From contig OY783214.1 in the NCBI GenBank assembly GCA_963678705.1, positions 6,200,001 through 6,264,000 on the forward strand: 64,000 nt of DNA, read 5' to 3'. Below the pieces are notes generated by a model. The model was given only the letters and a program-made list of their open reading frames with translations. It was not told the origin of the DNA and made no database searches. Position 1 is the stretch's first letter; each line of letters starts with the position of its first letter. Position numbers and translations under genes: made by a program. This stretch comes from Panorpa germanica. Lineage: Eukaryota; Arthropoda; Insecta; Mecoptera; Panorpidae. Positions 1 to 11,170 of the stretch are shown piece by piece.

Positions 1-229
1 TTGCCATCATATTGAAGATGTGTATGATTTTTTTGTCATGAAAGAGTTCATTTACAGTTCAGTTTCTCACAATCGTTCATAAGGAATGTCTATTTATCGG
101 CTACAAATGGGTAAACCACTCCACCTGTCGGAATATAAATGAAGATGAAGTTGATGCCTGCTGTAATTGGAGTGCAATAGTTATAGAAACATCACAAAAC
201 AGGACACTTCACCAAATTGTTTACTGAGT
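1..229 (+). repeat. MITE family M1 (CYCAGTAAACA ends), copy cut by window edge
   Basis: This copy shares a long stretch with copies at 21209-21418 and 41684-41915, including a TTGAAGATGYGTATGATTTT motif and the tail CCAAATTGTTTACTGAGTA. The right end reads TGTTTACTGAG, the inverse of the left end CTCAGTAAACA seen in the 41684 copy. The left end lies outside the window. No coding capacity is seen, so it is taken as a non-autonomous DNA element of unassigned superfamily. Confidence 0.6.
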
Positions 230-3150
230 ATTAATTTCGAATCGAATTTCCAATTTTTAGTTTAACTTATTGACACCACTAATTTTAATTATAATTGATA
301 TATCAATGAAATGTTCTACTTTAATAGCAATCATGTAATTAAACGTGATTATTCTTTATTAGTTCACTTCAGCTTTTCACTTCACCGTTTCATATTTTCC
401 TGCGATAAACTTATTCCGAGCTTTCCTATTTAAGCTAATTCGCTAAACCAGAAGTACTTATAAGTTCCTAACGAACTTATAAGTTCTTATGTTAAGAATT
501 AAGTCAATGTATGCTATTTCATTTTACATGAATTCTCCTACTTAGTTACTTACTTGCTTGATGTACACTTTTTAAAACTTATAATGCATTTTATTTATTT
601 TTAATTTAAAGTAATTATTATTTATAGTAGTTAAAAGTTTGCTTTATATAAACAGGGCTACCCTTTACATTTCCTTTAAGTATTTCTATTTACTCTTTTT
701 TTTACCAAAAGCTTCAGTAACTTTTGAATTAGTCTGGCCGAGACTAATTGGCAAGCGCCCAGTCTAAATAAAGTAACTATAACGAATTTAAATACAGCGG
801 GCTACACACTGGTGTCATATATTTTAATAATCATGAAATATAATTAGTATACGGCTAGGAAAACGTTCATTTATATATGCTTTTTTATTTTAATTTTTAG
901 GATATCCTAATTACTAAGATCTATCTAAATCTATCCTATATTACATCGATTCTATTATATCTATCTTATAGCTTTTATTATTCTGGTGAATTGTGTCTTT
1001 ATTCTTTTGTGTTCCAGATGGTTGTACAGTAAGCTTAACATGTTATCAAGTTTCTTAGGATCATTGGTATATTTTAGTATGAGCCTACCAATATATTTTT
1101 GCCTATACTCTTCGTTATAATGGTTTTTTATATACGCTTTATGATTATACATTCATGTAGAGTTTTTAATCTACATTAGTAGTTTTTGAATCCATTCCCA
1201 TCCCGGTACAGACTCCGCTTTGCAGGTTAGAATTAACAACCACGTGTTGCGATTCTATTATGCTGCCTATAACTATTCAATCACTATTGATAGCTCACAA
1301 TTTGTAGACATTATCTCTAACCATCTGTTGAGATCATAATCTGTAGGTTTTGACTCTGCACACATCCCGGTTCGAGTCCCAATTTGTAGGTACTTTCCAC
1401 AATTATAAGTTACAAATAACATCAGCCTCCAGTTGATGTACAATACAACAATATAGTTTCTTATGAACGAATAAACACATAATTTGGCTATTACTAGTTT
1501 AATCACTTATCAAAGTCACAATATTACATCTACATAAAGTTAATTAATCTTAATTATATTTACAACAAAATACACTAGATTAAATACGATATAGTTCTTT
1601 ACAATGTTTTACTTGTCTTTGCATTACACGCGTAATACACAGTACAATTGTCCAATAGTTAACAACACAATATTCCTAATGAAAATACACCTTAGTACTA
1701 AACATTAAATTTGCTGTCCAACTCTATTGTTTACGCTAATCACAATATCAATTATATTACACCTAGTAATTAATTCAACTATGATTTTAACACACAAAAA
1801 TAACAACCAAATGCAACTAGCATTCTTCAATCGCCATTTTTACTTCAGACTGCTTTTGCACACGACACTCTGCGTATATTTTAGCTAACGCCCTGATGTC
1901 GTCATCTTTTACAGCTAGCTAGTGAACGGCGTCCTGACCAGTTCGCTTTGGCGTTCTGCCTCGCGTTCACTTGCTTGTCTCAGCAAAGATTTACACCTAG
2001 GTTACAGTTTTCTTATTATTACTTAAAACTAAATATAATCTAACTTAATTACACCTATCTTAAAAAATAACCCCACATTCATAATAAATCAAAATATTAC
2101 AATTTTTCAAAGCGTGAAAAACTTAGATTATTATGTTTTAGCCAAAGTTGAAATGAGGTGTGTAGATGCAAAAGGATGTAAGCAACAAAAGTAAAAAACG
2201 AGTTAAAAGTTAAAATCGTATTGGCGTCTTCGTTCAGTAGGTTTTAGAATGCACGCTATATGGCAAAATCAGTCCAAGTTTTCGCTTATATCTCTGTGTC
2301 ACTACATAGTTTAGTACATCTTCTATCGTTTGCGCTGGTTATCCAAAATTTTCAACATCTGTCACTAACATCCCCTCAAATATAGATTCAAATGTATGTC
2401 AATTGAAATTACAATTACTGTAGATAGGAGATTTTGGAACTTTTAATGCGATTCTCTTAAACTTTTATCTCGGTTTCAAATTTAGAATTTTAACAATGGC
2501 GCTTCTGTAATCAAAGTTCTATATCTTATCGTATTTATACGGCACTTATAAACTATTTTATGCATGAGTCGCTGCCGAACTCTCGTAATTTGCACTATAT
2601 ACTATATCTCCTAGTTTATTTTGTACCCGTAGCTAGAGAACTAAACGTTCATTTATGTGAAAATATTTGTGTGTGAACCGACAATCATTACCAGTGCTCT
2701 AATTATAAAGTCATAAACATTTGCGAGTTATCAGATGTGATTTAAATCTAGCTTTAATTTATTCTCGTAATAACACAACAACGCATACTAATTAAGCCGC
2801 TGCAATAAAATAAACAAACCCAAATTAATTCCGTATTCGAATATCAATTTATTATGACTTTATTTTCAGGAGAACACGTATCAACAAAATTGTTGATGAC
2901 AAAAATTTATTGTTAACTGTATAGATCAGTAATTAGGTGATCTTAAGTTCTTTAAAATATGATGATGTATTGATGATTTATTAATTAATCACAATTAGTC
3001 AATTAATTATACCTTAAATAATGTTTTAGTAGTTTACCCATGCCAATATTCCGAATATTACTTTACTTATACTAATTTGAAGAAATTGAAGTTAGTAAAG
3101 TAGTTGGATTTTTTTTTGTAGGTACTTTTCCTAGAGTATTATAACATTTT
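230..3150. other. No gene recognised; AT-rich DNA
   Basis: No exon, RNA gene or transposase was recognised in this stretch. Short open frames at 961-1152 and 1273-1506 (minus) have no recognisable content. A fragment at about 2570-2595 matches one terminus of the GTTCGGCGGCGACT element at 10298-10473. Confidence 0.5.
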
Positions 3151-3174
3151 AAAATCTTGGATAGTTTTGTCAAT

Positions 3175-3475
3175 TTTTAAAGAAAATTGCCATAGTAGTA
3201 TTCATACTATTTTTTACACCACGATGAGTGAAAGTGGACTAAAAGTAACAATCTATCAAAATTTTAGAGAAAAAAATAATTTAGATTGATTTTTGTGTAA
3301 AAACTACAGACAATTTGGGATTTTTAATTGTTGTGGTGGATAGCAGTGCTACTTAGGTTGCCTATATAAAAAAAAACAGAAATATTTGAAAAATTGTGGT
3401 CATGGTTTTAAAAAACATCTTAAGGTGTGTCAATTTTCGAAAGATTTTAATTTTTTTTTGTAATTTCAAAACTCA
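3175..3475 (+). repeat. Dispersed repeat E, copy 1
   Basis: About 290 bp match 57185-57450 in the same orientation. Shared blocks include TTTTTACACCACGATGAGT, GATTGATTTTTGTGTAAAAA and AACATCTTAAGGTGT. No coding potential or clear terminal repeat is seen. The class is unknown. Confidence 0.6.
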
Positions 3476-3940
3476 TCCGATTTTAATAAACATTATAGAG
3501 CGGCGCATGATTGTATGCGATTAGATACTTTGTTCATTTTTTATTTCATGTTGTAACTTAAAATTTTATAAATAATCAATTTTATTTTTCAAACAATCTT
3601 CAATTACACAAGAAAATATTTAATTCTTTTTTCTATGTTAGTCAATACGTATTATATTTGCTTACAAGAACATATTTAGCCTCCCGGCAAAAATGCTCCA
3701 CGGAACAATTTGTTTCCCCGTAATTTTTTATATTTTGTGAAAAAAATTTAAGTAAATATATTCACAAATTGAAATTTGACTCAACAAAAAAAGTATTATT
3801 ATGCTAGTTTACTGAGGGGAGTGGTCTAAGTCCTTTAGACGAAATTATAAGATTTTGTGATAATAACATTTTTTATCTTGCTAAATTAAATTAATTAGAT
3901 TAAAACAAAATAAATTTGAATAAGACGTATTTTTATTTCA
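3476..3940. other. No feature recognised downstream of the secreted-protein gene
   Basis: AT-rich sequence between repeat E and the 3' end of the minus-strand gene. Nothing specific is seen. Confidence 0.5.
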
Positions 3941-3943
3941 AGT

Positions 3944-3949
3944 TTTATT
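3944..3949 (-). terminator. Probable polyadenylation signal AATAAA of the secreted-protein gene
   Basis: On the minus strand AATAAA occurs here, about 72 bases beyond the stop codon at 4021-4023. A second AATAAA lies at 3932-3937. Spacing suits a short 3' UTR, but the cleavage site cannot be seen. Confidence 0.5.
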
Positions 3950-4020
3950 TCAACATACAATTCACGTTTAAAGTAATACGCATAACATTTTAACAGACTG
4001 TTATAATCAGTGATTGTAGT

Positions 4021-4500
4021 TTATGCTGCTAAGCATGTTGTCACTTTTTCCTTTAGGTTATCAAGTGTCTTTCCTACCACGTCTGTAACACAAGTGGTCA
4101 CTGAGTCTGTAGCTTTAGTGGCATTTTTAGATAATAAAACTACTTGTTTAGTAATATTTTCAACAGCAGCATTTAAAGGCGTTAAATCACCTTCCTTGAT
4201 TCCCTTAGTAGCTGCATCGATGCTTTGCAGTACAGATTCCAAGATGCTTTTAATTGCATCAATTTCTGTTTTACCGCAGTCCAGAATTTTAGGAACAAGT
4301 GTGTTTTGTACCTGAGTTAACTCTTCCTTTATAGCTATCGCACATTCCTTATCTCCCAATGCTGTGACAGTAGCTATAAGTTTGTTAATAGCGTCAAGTG
4401 GATTGCTTTTAATTGATTCAAGCTCATCTAGTACACTTTGAACTGTTGCTTTGAGGTCATCGAGAACTTGTAAATCAGAATCTGATTGCGAACAATTTAT
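4021..4500 (-). CDS. Small secreted helical protein, exon 2 (last coding exon)
   Basis: This exon encodes 159 residues plus stop TAA (4021-4023) and joins in phase 0 to the signal-peptide exon at 5294-5341, giving a 175-residue precursor. The acceptor is AG at 4501-4502 after a short T-run. The mature part starts INCSQSDSDLQVLDDLKA and is almost wholly predicted helix, with heptad-like spacing of Leu/Ile/Val (KATVQSVLDELESIKS, DAIKSILESVLQSIDAATKG). Five cysteines are present, in INC, KEC, LDC and two near the C-terminus (TTCVT, TTCLAA), plus candidate N-glycosylation sites in NCS, NIT and NAT. No enzyme motif is seen. It recalls small insect secreted proteins of the DUF725/TsetseEP type, but I could not verify this, so the function is unknown. 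Confidence 0.8.
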   Translation of the reverse strand: MNCSQSDSDLQVLDDLKATVQSVLDELESIKSNPLDAINKLIATVTALGDKECAIAIKEELTQVQNTLVPKILDCGKTEIDAIKSILESVLQSIDAATKGIKEGDLTPLNAAVENITKQVVLLSKNATKATDSVTTCVTDVVGKTLDNLKEKVTTCLAA

Positions 4501-5293
4501 CTGTAAAAAAGGTGCATATCATTATTTATTACATTTTAGTTTAATGATTAATACGCTGCTGCTATAAACATGCAGATGATATTAAATAATATAAAGTTAG
4601 GAATTAATTTCGCTTGTTTTTGCATCTTTCTACTTTAAAATCAGAAATTATTTTGAAATAAGAAAATTTAATATATTTTTTATAATATTTTAAGTACAGC
4701 TTTTTTTTAAATTTCAATATAAGATGTACAAATAAATATCTAAAGAAAATTTACTGAAATTTTTTTTGAAAATGTTTGTTTTATTTATGGTTCTTTTTTA
4801 TTTACGTGAAAAAAATAATGTTAAATTTTCATTTTATTTCATAATATTTAAAATTTTAACTACGAACTTTTGTACAACACATTTTTCTCATTATCTGATT
4901 TATTTCTTTCTTAAACCTTGTAACTAATTTTGAGTTTAATTATCGATTAGAAATCTAATTATTTACTAATTTTTTATTATCTTTTCTTTAAAGTATTTTG
5001 CTATGTATTTATAAAATGAATGCGTTTACCAATTAAAGACAAAATCAATAACTAATGATTATTCTTTAAATTTATATTACGGACAAAATGCTAGTGTATA
5101 TTTAATTTAAAATAATTTAAATTATTATAAAAAATAATCATTTACTTTTAAGTTTACGAAAATAATATATTAGTATAAATTTTAAATTCTTTTATATTGT
5201 AGTTATTTTAATTAAATTTAAAAAAATCTAATGTATATCAATGTAGGTAAAGATTCACCTCCTAAGGTTTAATTAATTAAAGATTTTGCTCAC

Positions 5294-5341
5294 CTGAGAA
5301 GCACAGAGTACCAGGAGAAGTAGACTCAGTGTGGACGCCAT
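5294..5341 (-). CDS. Small secreted helical protein, exon 1 (signal peptide)
   Basis: The exon runs from ATG at 5341-5339 through 16 codons (MASTLSLLLLVLCASQ) and ends at a good donor, GTGAGC. The Leu-rich core is a typical signal peptide, with cleavage likely near the exon border. The intron is 4501-5293 (793 bp) and is phase 0. The start is supported by a TATA box about 75 bases upstream and by the lack of an earlier in-frame start before it. The gene has no close neighbour. It may be nested inside an upstream intron of the plus-strand DIP gene, but that depends on an unseen first DIP exon. Confidence 0.8.
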
Positions 5342-5413
5342 GGTTTAATAACTTTAAGATGAATAATTTTCAAAAAAAAAATTAAGTTAATGAATTTGAA
5401 GTTGATTTTACTT

Positions 5414-5423
5414 CTTATATACT
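5414..5423 (-). promoter_or_regulatory. TATA box of the secreted-protein gene
   Basis: The minus strand reads AGTATATAAG here, 73 bases upstream of the ATG. A start site 25-30 bases downstream would fall near 5390 and give a 5' UTR of about 45-50 bases. A strong TATA box suits a tissue-restricted, highly expressed secreted protein, which is inference. Confidence 0.6.
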
Positions 5424-5834
5424 GGTTTTTATCAGTATTGTACATGTGACTGTTCAGTGCCGTAGCTAAGAAAAATGTACCCCCATACAAAACTTAAAAA
5501 ATGTATTGTGTACAAGTGCTTAGAGAAGGTATGGTAAAGTATATCAGCGTTCTTACGCCACTGAATTTATATTAAACACACAATTTAACAAATTCGTTTT
5601 GTAATAATAAAAATTTGAATACTAATTAAAGGTAAACAGTAGTTAACGATATGTAATTATTGATATACTATAACATATTCAATTGACGTCATCGGACATA
5701 AATATAACCTAAAAAGAGTCATTATCATGTGACAACTTTAGCTTATTTAGAATTTCTTATTAATATTGTTACATAAAATTAAATTTAACCTTATAAAATA
5801 TAAAATTATATCCATTATATATATATAAATAAAC
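5424..5834. other. No gene recognised
   Basis: Upstream flank of the secreted-protein gene. It is AT-rich and nothing specific beyond the TATA region is seen. Confidence 0.45.
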
Positions 5835-5861
5835 ATACACTTGGAACATTATAACATAAGA
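5835..5861 (-). mobile_element. Isolated 5' terminus of the Helitron-like family
   Basis: On the minus strand this reads TCTTATGTTATAATGTTCCA, closely matching the TC-starting 5' ends of the Helitron-like copies at 16241-16888 and 63041-63663. The rest of the element is missing; the sequence runs straight into an AT microsatellite. It is probably a truncated copy. Confidence 0.45.
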
Positions 5862-6368
5862 AGAAGAAAGTAATGTTTACGGATTAACAGTATGAAGTAA
5901 GAAAAGCATTTTGCATTTTCCAAATGGAATTGTGTCCTCATTTTTTAGAGGTCGATTTTTCAATTGTTGATTGAAATTGATGTTAATAAATGTGTATTGG
6001 CGGGTCTATTTTATTAAATATCTAAATATTGACGGAGATATAGCAATTAAAAATTTGAATTGTAGTTTTAGCGCTAGAAATGGTCGGCCATATTTGTATG
6101 ACGTGAAATGCATTTTAACGTCAGTTATTTGTTGAGTAGGTCAGTGCTGTGGTAATAATGTGCCTGCTAAGGCAGACATAATATTGAAAGTTGATTGTTC
6201 CTTGAAATAGCTGTAAATAATATTTGATATTTTGATATATAAATACATATAGCAGAGATTTATAACCTGTAAGGTTGGTAACCTTACACAAGGATTGTGA
6301 AGTCACATGCACTTGGAATGTGTACAACGTTGAATCCCTTTAATAATTAAATCCTATAATCCTATAAT

Positions 6369-6401
6369 TAATATATATATATATATATATATATATCTGT
6401 A

Positions 6402-6471
<70 letters not shown>

Positions 6472-6475
6472 TATA
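6369..6475. repeat. (AT)n microsatellite
   Basis: Two nearly pure AT dinucleotide runs are interrupted once by CTGTATCT. Such long AT tracts can form hairpins and are likely polymorphic in length. Confidence 0.95.
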
Positions 6476-7889
6476 CATTTGTCAAGAAATGTGATTGAAC
6501 GAACAACGTCCACTAGATATACCACTAGTGTTATAAATAATTTAAACGATAATTTACTGAAATGGTCAATATTTCCCAGAGGGCCCCTTTACACATACCC
6601 GTATAGCACTACAGGAGGATCGTGTGTGAATAGAGAAAAAAAAATCTAATACCATTTTTCAAGTAAAGGCGGAGACTATAGACAATCCACGAACAGAAAA
6701 AGTTTGAATGTTTACCACTATCGGAATCCCATAGTGGGTCTCTAAGGACTACATAGAGTGCTATGGTAGACCCATGGGCCATATCACTATATTGGAGGAC
6801 CCTCTAATAGACCTATCATATTGTGAGAAGTAAATACTTAAAAAATGGATTTATTTTTAGATAGAGAGTGTCACGTGCTCTGTGGAAGATATTTCACAAT
6901 GTTTTAGTTTGGTGTTGTGTTGGAATAAGATTTTATGGGAACTATTATAAAAGAACATAAATAAACTCTTCATATGATACAATACAGATATATTAACTAA
7001 TTCTTAACAGTCTGCTCAAATCATGAAAGATAAATAAAAATATTATATAATGTAATTAATATATACTTAAGGAGGTACAAGACGTTAACGTCAATGATGA
7101 AAACGTTGTGAAGGGTCGATACAAATAGTTAAAATACATGCTGTCTCAAAATTTTAGAGACCTAGGGTTCATAGTTTTCTTTTTATACATGATTAAAAAT
7201 AGTCATTTTCCATACAAATCATAGTTTTTAACTCAATTTCACCACATAATATAACTTTTAACTATAAAAAAATGGTGACACGGCTTTCAAAAACTAGGTG
7301 TATATAAAATAATCTTTTCTGTAACTATTGCAAAAAGAAAACTATCAAAAGGATACCTATTTACGAAAATATTTAAATAAAACCTTTAAGAAACAGTAAA
7401 TGTAGGTTATAAGCCGGCAACGTTGCAAATGCCAATTTGAGCGGGAAATTCAAAATCGGAATAAATGTTATATAAAATATAACAATTTATTGGTGAAAGA
7501 ACCAAATTACGCATGCGTCAACACACGTAAATTTGCAGCGGTGCAAAATTTATTATTCCATTTTCAAAATATTTAATTTGTATTTAAATTGAATTAATAT
7601 AAATTTGATATTATTTATAAGTAATTTTTAATTTATTAAACTATTATATGCATAAAAAATCATTTTAACAAGCAAAAAGCAGTTTAATAGGAAATTGAAA
7701 AATTCATTTTCAAAGGTACAGTCCCAATATTTACTCGTCCCTCATGTACTTCGTATTTTGCATTTCGTATTACCGAGAGATAAATTTTTTGCATTGACGG
7801 TACGTCCTGTACCTCCTTAACACATCACTTATGAAATTTTTAATATAATTAAAAAATAAACTTCAATTTGAGAAACCAAGATTTCATTA
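6476..7889. other. No gene recognised
   Basis: Intergenic AT-rich DNA. A local tract around 6725-6790 carries an imperfect inverted arrangement of CTATRGTRGRCCC-like words. No exon or known transposon was recognised. Confidence 0.45.
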
Positions 7890-8330
7890 ACAAAAATCAG
7901 TTAAAAGGAAGAGATCCATCCAAATCATCCAAATTTAAGTAAGAAATTTGGATGAAAGTAGAAATGAGTCCCACAAAATTATATCAACTATAATCAGAAT
8001 CAAAAGTAATCATTGTAAAACCACAGCTCACCTGTACAAAATTAATATTAAATCCGACGATAGATGTCAATGTGGTGAAGAAGGAACTTTGAATGCATAA
8101 ATTATAGTTAAGAAAGGTCAAAATTCAATAGTGAAATGTTAGATGTGGTTAAAACTATATCTGTTAGTACTAAATTTTTGTTAAGTTCTTCAAAGTTAAT
8201 TAGTGAATTATTTAAATATTTAGAAATTTGTAAAATAGAATTATAAAATGTTAAATATATATAAAAAATGTTTGATGGTGGCTATGACGAATAAAAGTCA
8301 AGGCAAATAAATAAAAGAAAATTAAAAAAA
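7890..8330 (+). pseudogene. LINE family B fragment, 3' end of ORF2 plus tail
   Basis: The segment is homologous to the minus-strand copy at 60742-61190. The conceptual translation includes HLYKINIKSDDRCQCGEEG, the start of the C-terminal Cys motif (CxC...HxxxxC) found at the end of many non-LTR ORF2 proteins. Here a short deletion after GAAGGAAC removes the middle of the motif and breaks the frame. The 3' UTR contains TTTGATGGTGGCTATGACGA and ends in an AAATA-rich tail. The tail runs directly into a mariner terminal repeat at 8331. Confidence 0.7.
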
Positions 8331-8611
8331 TAACACATCACTCAATAAGTTCGTAGGATGACATATAAATGGCGCCACTACAGACAAATCTATATGACTT
8401 TTAGATAGCACCAACCTTCAAACGATATGTGTCCAAATTTCATGACATGCCAACCGTTTGTTTACGAGTTACAGTAGTTTTAGTAACGCTACTTTTGTAA
8501 TTTTCAATATAATGAAAAAAATTGAATTACGTGTGTTGCATCGATTTTTAATAACACAAAATACCATTTAAGCTAAGTAATGGCTTGAGAAGTGTTATTC
8601 GGACAGTGATA
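8331..8611 (+). pseudogene. Mariner-type transposon remnant: 5' TIR, UTR and transposase N-terminus
   Basis: The terminal repeat starts TAACACATCACTCAATAAGT at 8331 and extends to about 8362, followed by a ~150 bp untranslated stretch. From ATG at 8512 the frame reads MKKIELRVLHRFL, then, across stops, AKxWLEKCYSDSD. This fits the first helix-turn-helix of mariner transposases, which typically start MEKxEFRVLIKHxFL and continue QAKxWLDKxY. At least two stops fall within the first 30 codons, and nothing after about 8611 is recognisable. The copy is dead and truncated. Related ends occur at 44414-44445 and 60711-60742. Confidence 0.75.
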
Positions 8612-8674
8612 TATTATTAAATTTAAACTAGATTTAATTGCATTTTAAAATAATTTAGTATGTGCAACTTTGTT

Positions 8675-9411
8675 TTAAGGGGGGGGTCTGGGTTTCAGCG
8701 TAAAAAAAAACACTTTTTTTGTGATTTTTTATCTCAAATATCGATTGAGCAATTTTATTCAAACCTTCTATACATTGTTGAGCATAGTTTTGACTATGTT
8801 CTGTAAATTTTTCATGCAAAAATATTAAATCATTAGCCCGTGACAGAGCTTCCCCCAGGACGTCTTGAAAAAAAAACAATTTGCGGTGTTCACTGTAACT
8901 CGGCCGGAAATTATCAGAAAATGAAAAACTATAAAAATTTAGTTAAATTATAAACAAATCTTCCCCCCAACGTTCTCTGATTATTTTTTTTTTAATTTAA
9001 AAATTTTTGGCGGCCATCTAAAGTGTGAACCGTTCGACTAAAAGTTCCGCCATTTTGTGGGTGGGAAACACCCTTAATGTTAAAAAAAAAATTTTTACTA
9101 AACGTAGGGGGGAGGTATTTTATATGAAGAAAATGTGTACAAAGTTTGAAATGAATCGGTCGAGTAGTTTTCAAATGGCAGTGAACACGGACTTTGAAAA
9201 TGTAGTTTTGAGAAAAACGCGTCAGGACTATAGCAATGAATAAACTGTATACCTGATTAACATATAATACAATATAATATACCGGATTAATAAGACAATA
9301 ACTTCAAGAATATTGCTTAGATCGGATTAAAATTTTGAGGACATATTCTTGAAATGTTAAACAATAAGATAAAAGATTTTTCGAAAGTGAAAAACCAGAC
9401 CCCGCCCTTAA
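8675..9411. mobile_element. piggyBac-type MITE flanked by TTAA
   Basis: TTAA at 8675-8678 is followed by GGGGGGGGTCTGGGTTT. The right end reads AAACCAGACCCCGCCC followed by TTAA at 9408-9411. Inverted ends plus a duplicated TTAA are the hallmark of piggyBac-superfamily insertion. The 729-bp interior has two ORFs of 60-75 codons with no transposase similarity, and contains a CAGTGAACACGGACTTTGAA block. It is non-autonomous. A C-terminal piggyBac-like transposase fragment lies at 31081-31374, but a link between the two is not shown. Confidence 0.75.
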
Positions 9412-10296
9412 ATAGTTAAGTTTTATCTGCTTAAGTTTTATCATACTGCTTTTAATGAATACATTATTAATATGTTTCATTTATAATGAAAATGTTTAAT
9501 TAAGAACATAGAATTTTACTTACGCCTTTATAAATTATGCAGAACATCTTTAATCCTTTTATAAAAAGATACGCAACTATTTAAATCAACTGGCAAAATA
9601 GTAAGAAATATTTTATTTTATTTTTCATAACATTTTTTGTACTGTTTTGGGCAATGACTGGATTTTTCGCGTAGAAGCAAAAAAGGCAATTGGGTTACTA
9701 AAACGGTACCAAATCGGGATATTTTTATCATTGCACCAGGTCTACAAAATAGTTTCTACGACTCTGACTACTGGTTCCTAAACAATAATCATTTGTGTAC
9801 TGTTTTCCATCTGCATAAAAGTTTTGATTTGGCGAGATTTAAAACAAGAAGAAGAGCTACATTATTTTACGATCAAACTTTTACTACACCACATATTTTT
9901 TTTTTATTTTTAAAATCAAATAATATTTACATATAATATTTATTTCAAAAGAAATAACATAAAATCAAATAGGCTCCATTGAACTTTCCGGTATTAGATT
10001 TGAATTTGGTTTACATATATATTGTTTTATGGAATTGTTTATTATTGGTAAGGTCATATATAATTTTATAACATTATTTTTTATAAGTAACAATAACATT
10101 TTCCTGTTTACCACTAGAATATGTGCTGCATATAAAACTGTTTCATAAAATATTGAAAAATAAATAATTTACGATTTTACAAGTCTTTAACTATCTTTGG
10201 AATCGTGACGCTATCTGTAGCTATATAGACAAACCAAGAAATATTGGAAACACAACATTAAAACAAAATATTATACTCGTATAGTTCTAGTCACAA
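9412..10296. other. No gene recognised
   Basis: AT-rich intergenic DNA with no exon, RNA gene or transposon that I recognise. A TACGAGTA octamer (as TACTCGTA) lies near 10274. Confidence 0.45.
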
Positions 10297-10297
10297 T

Positions 10298-10473
10298 AGT
10301 TCGGCGGCGACTTATACTTAAAAGAGGTTATAAGAGCGGTATAAATCTATAATACGATAATGAATTTTATCTTATTCGTTTCTATATACAATATAGAAAA
10401 ATAAGTGTGTCAGTGCTTTTTTATCGGCAGTTTATACCCCACAACTTCTTTTACATATGAGTCGCCGCCGAAC
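10298..10473. mobile_element. Short MITE with GTTCGGCGGCGACT inverted ends
   Basis: GTTCGGCGGCGACTTAT at the left is matched by ATGAGTCGCCGCCGAAC at the right: a 14-bp perfect inverted repeat around a ~145-bp AT-rich core. One such terminus, slightly diverged, also occurs alone near 2570-2595. The superfamily is unknown and no clear target duplication is visible. Confidence 0.55.
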
Positions 10474-10489
10474 TCTCGTAATTTGAACT

Positions 10490-11170
10490 ATAATATTATA
10501 TTAATTGTTTGCCTTTCGGCTTTACAATCTACATTCTTAATACATTTCATAGAACTTGAAATTAAACTTACTATTTTAGAATTTTCTAATTCCAAAAGTA
10601 CTTTTTTGTTTCTTCTTCTCTTTACCCTCTCCCTTCATTTTCCATAGTCCTCCTTCATTCTCATTGTTTCCTCACCTCTTGTCTTCTTTGTTTCTCACTT
10701 CAGATTAAGTAGCTCTGGCGTTACTTTTCTTTACTCGTTCCTTTCCGCCATCCACCTCTTCCCTTCACTGCCTCCCTTTAATAACTGCACAATATTCTTC
10801 TCGCTCATTATTTTTTTTTCTGACATGAAAACTTAATGTGCTCCAATGTTTCAATCTCCGTTCCTCACACTCTACACATCCTTTACTCGCTATTTGCCCA
10901 GTATCGTTTCCCAATCTAAATCTGGAAATCCTTCTCATGGTTTTTGTGTATTCTTCTATTAAGTAATGTGGTATCTCTCTCTCCCAAATCCTTTTATATC
11001 TTGTGTTGTAATTGCTCTTCTCGATTTTTTCCATTCTTTTCTGTTGCTGTATCTCCCTGTCTCTTCTCCTTAGCTCCTTTTCCACACTTGTGCCTCTTTC
11101 TTTTCTTTTCTCTGCCTCCTCTGTTGCCATTCCATTCCTTTCGTAATACTTCTTTCTCTTTTTCAAATAA
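10490..11170 (-). pseudogene. LINE family A fragment 1, ORF2 C-terminus and 3' UTR
   Basis: On the minus strand, 10765-11166 encodes an open 133-residue piece with a basic helical stretch (EELRRRDxEIQQQ-like), then NYNTRYKRIWEREIPHYL and a FRLGN motif, as in the C-terminal part of the copy at 49105-50372. The 3' UTR ends with the family signature (plus strand GCCTTTCGGCTTTACAATCT at 10511). The zinc-knuckle cysteines are damaged (KGCVECEE). The 5' part is missing. Confidence 0.75.

Noticed and set aside
1317-1385. GGTTCGAGTCC word resembling a tRNA T-arm
   Set aside because: No matching D-arm or acceptor stem, and the anticodon-like stem has a 4-base loop. It is not a tRNA.
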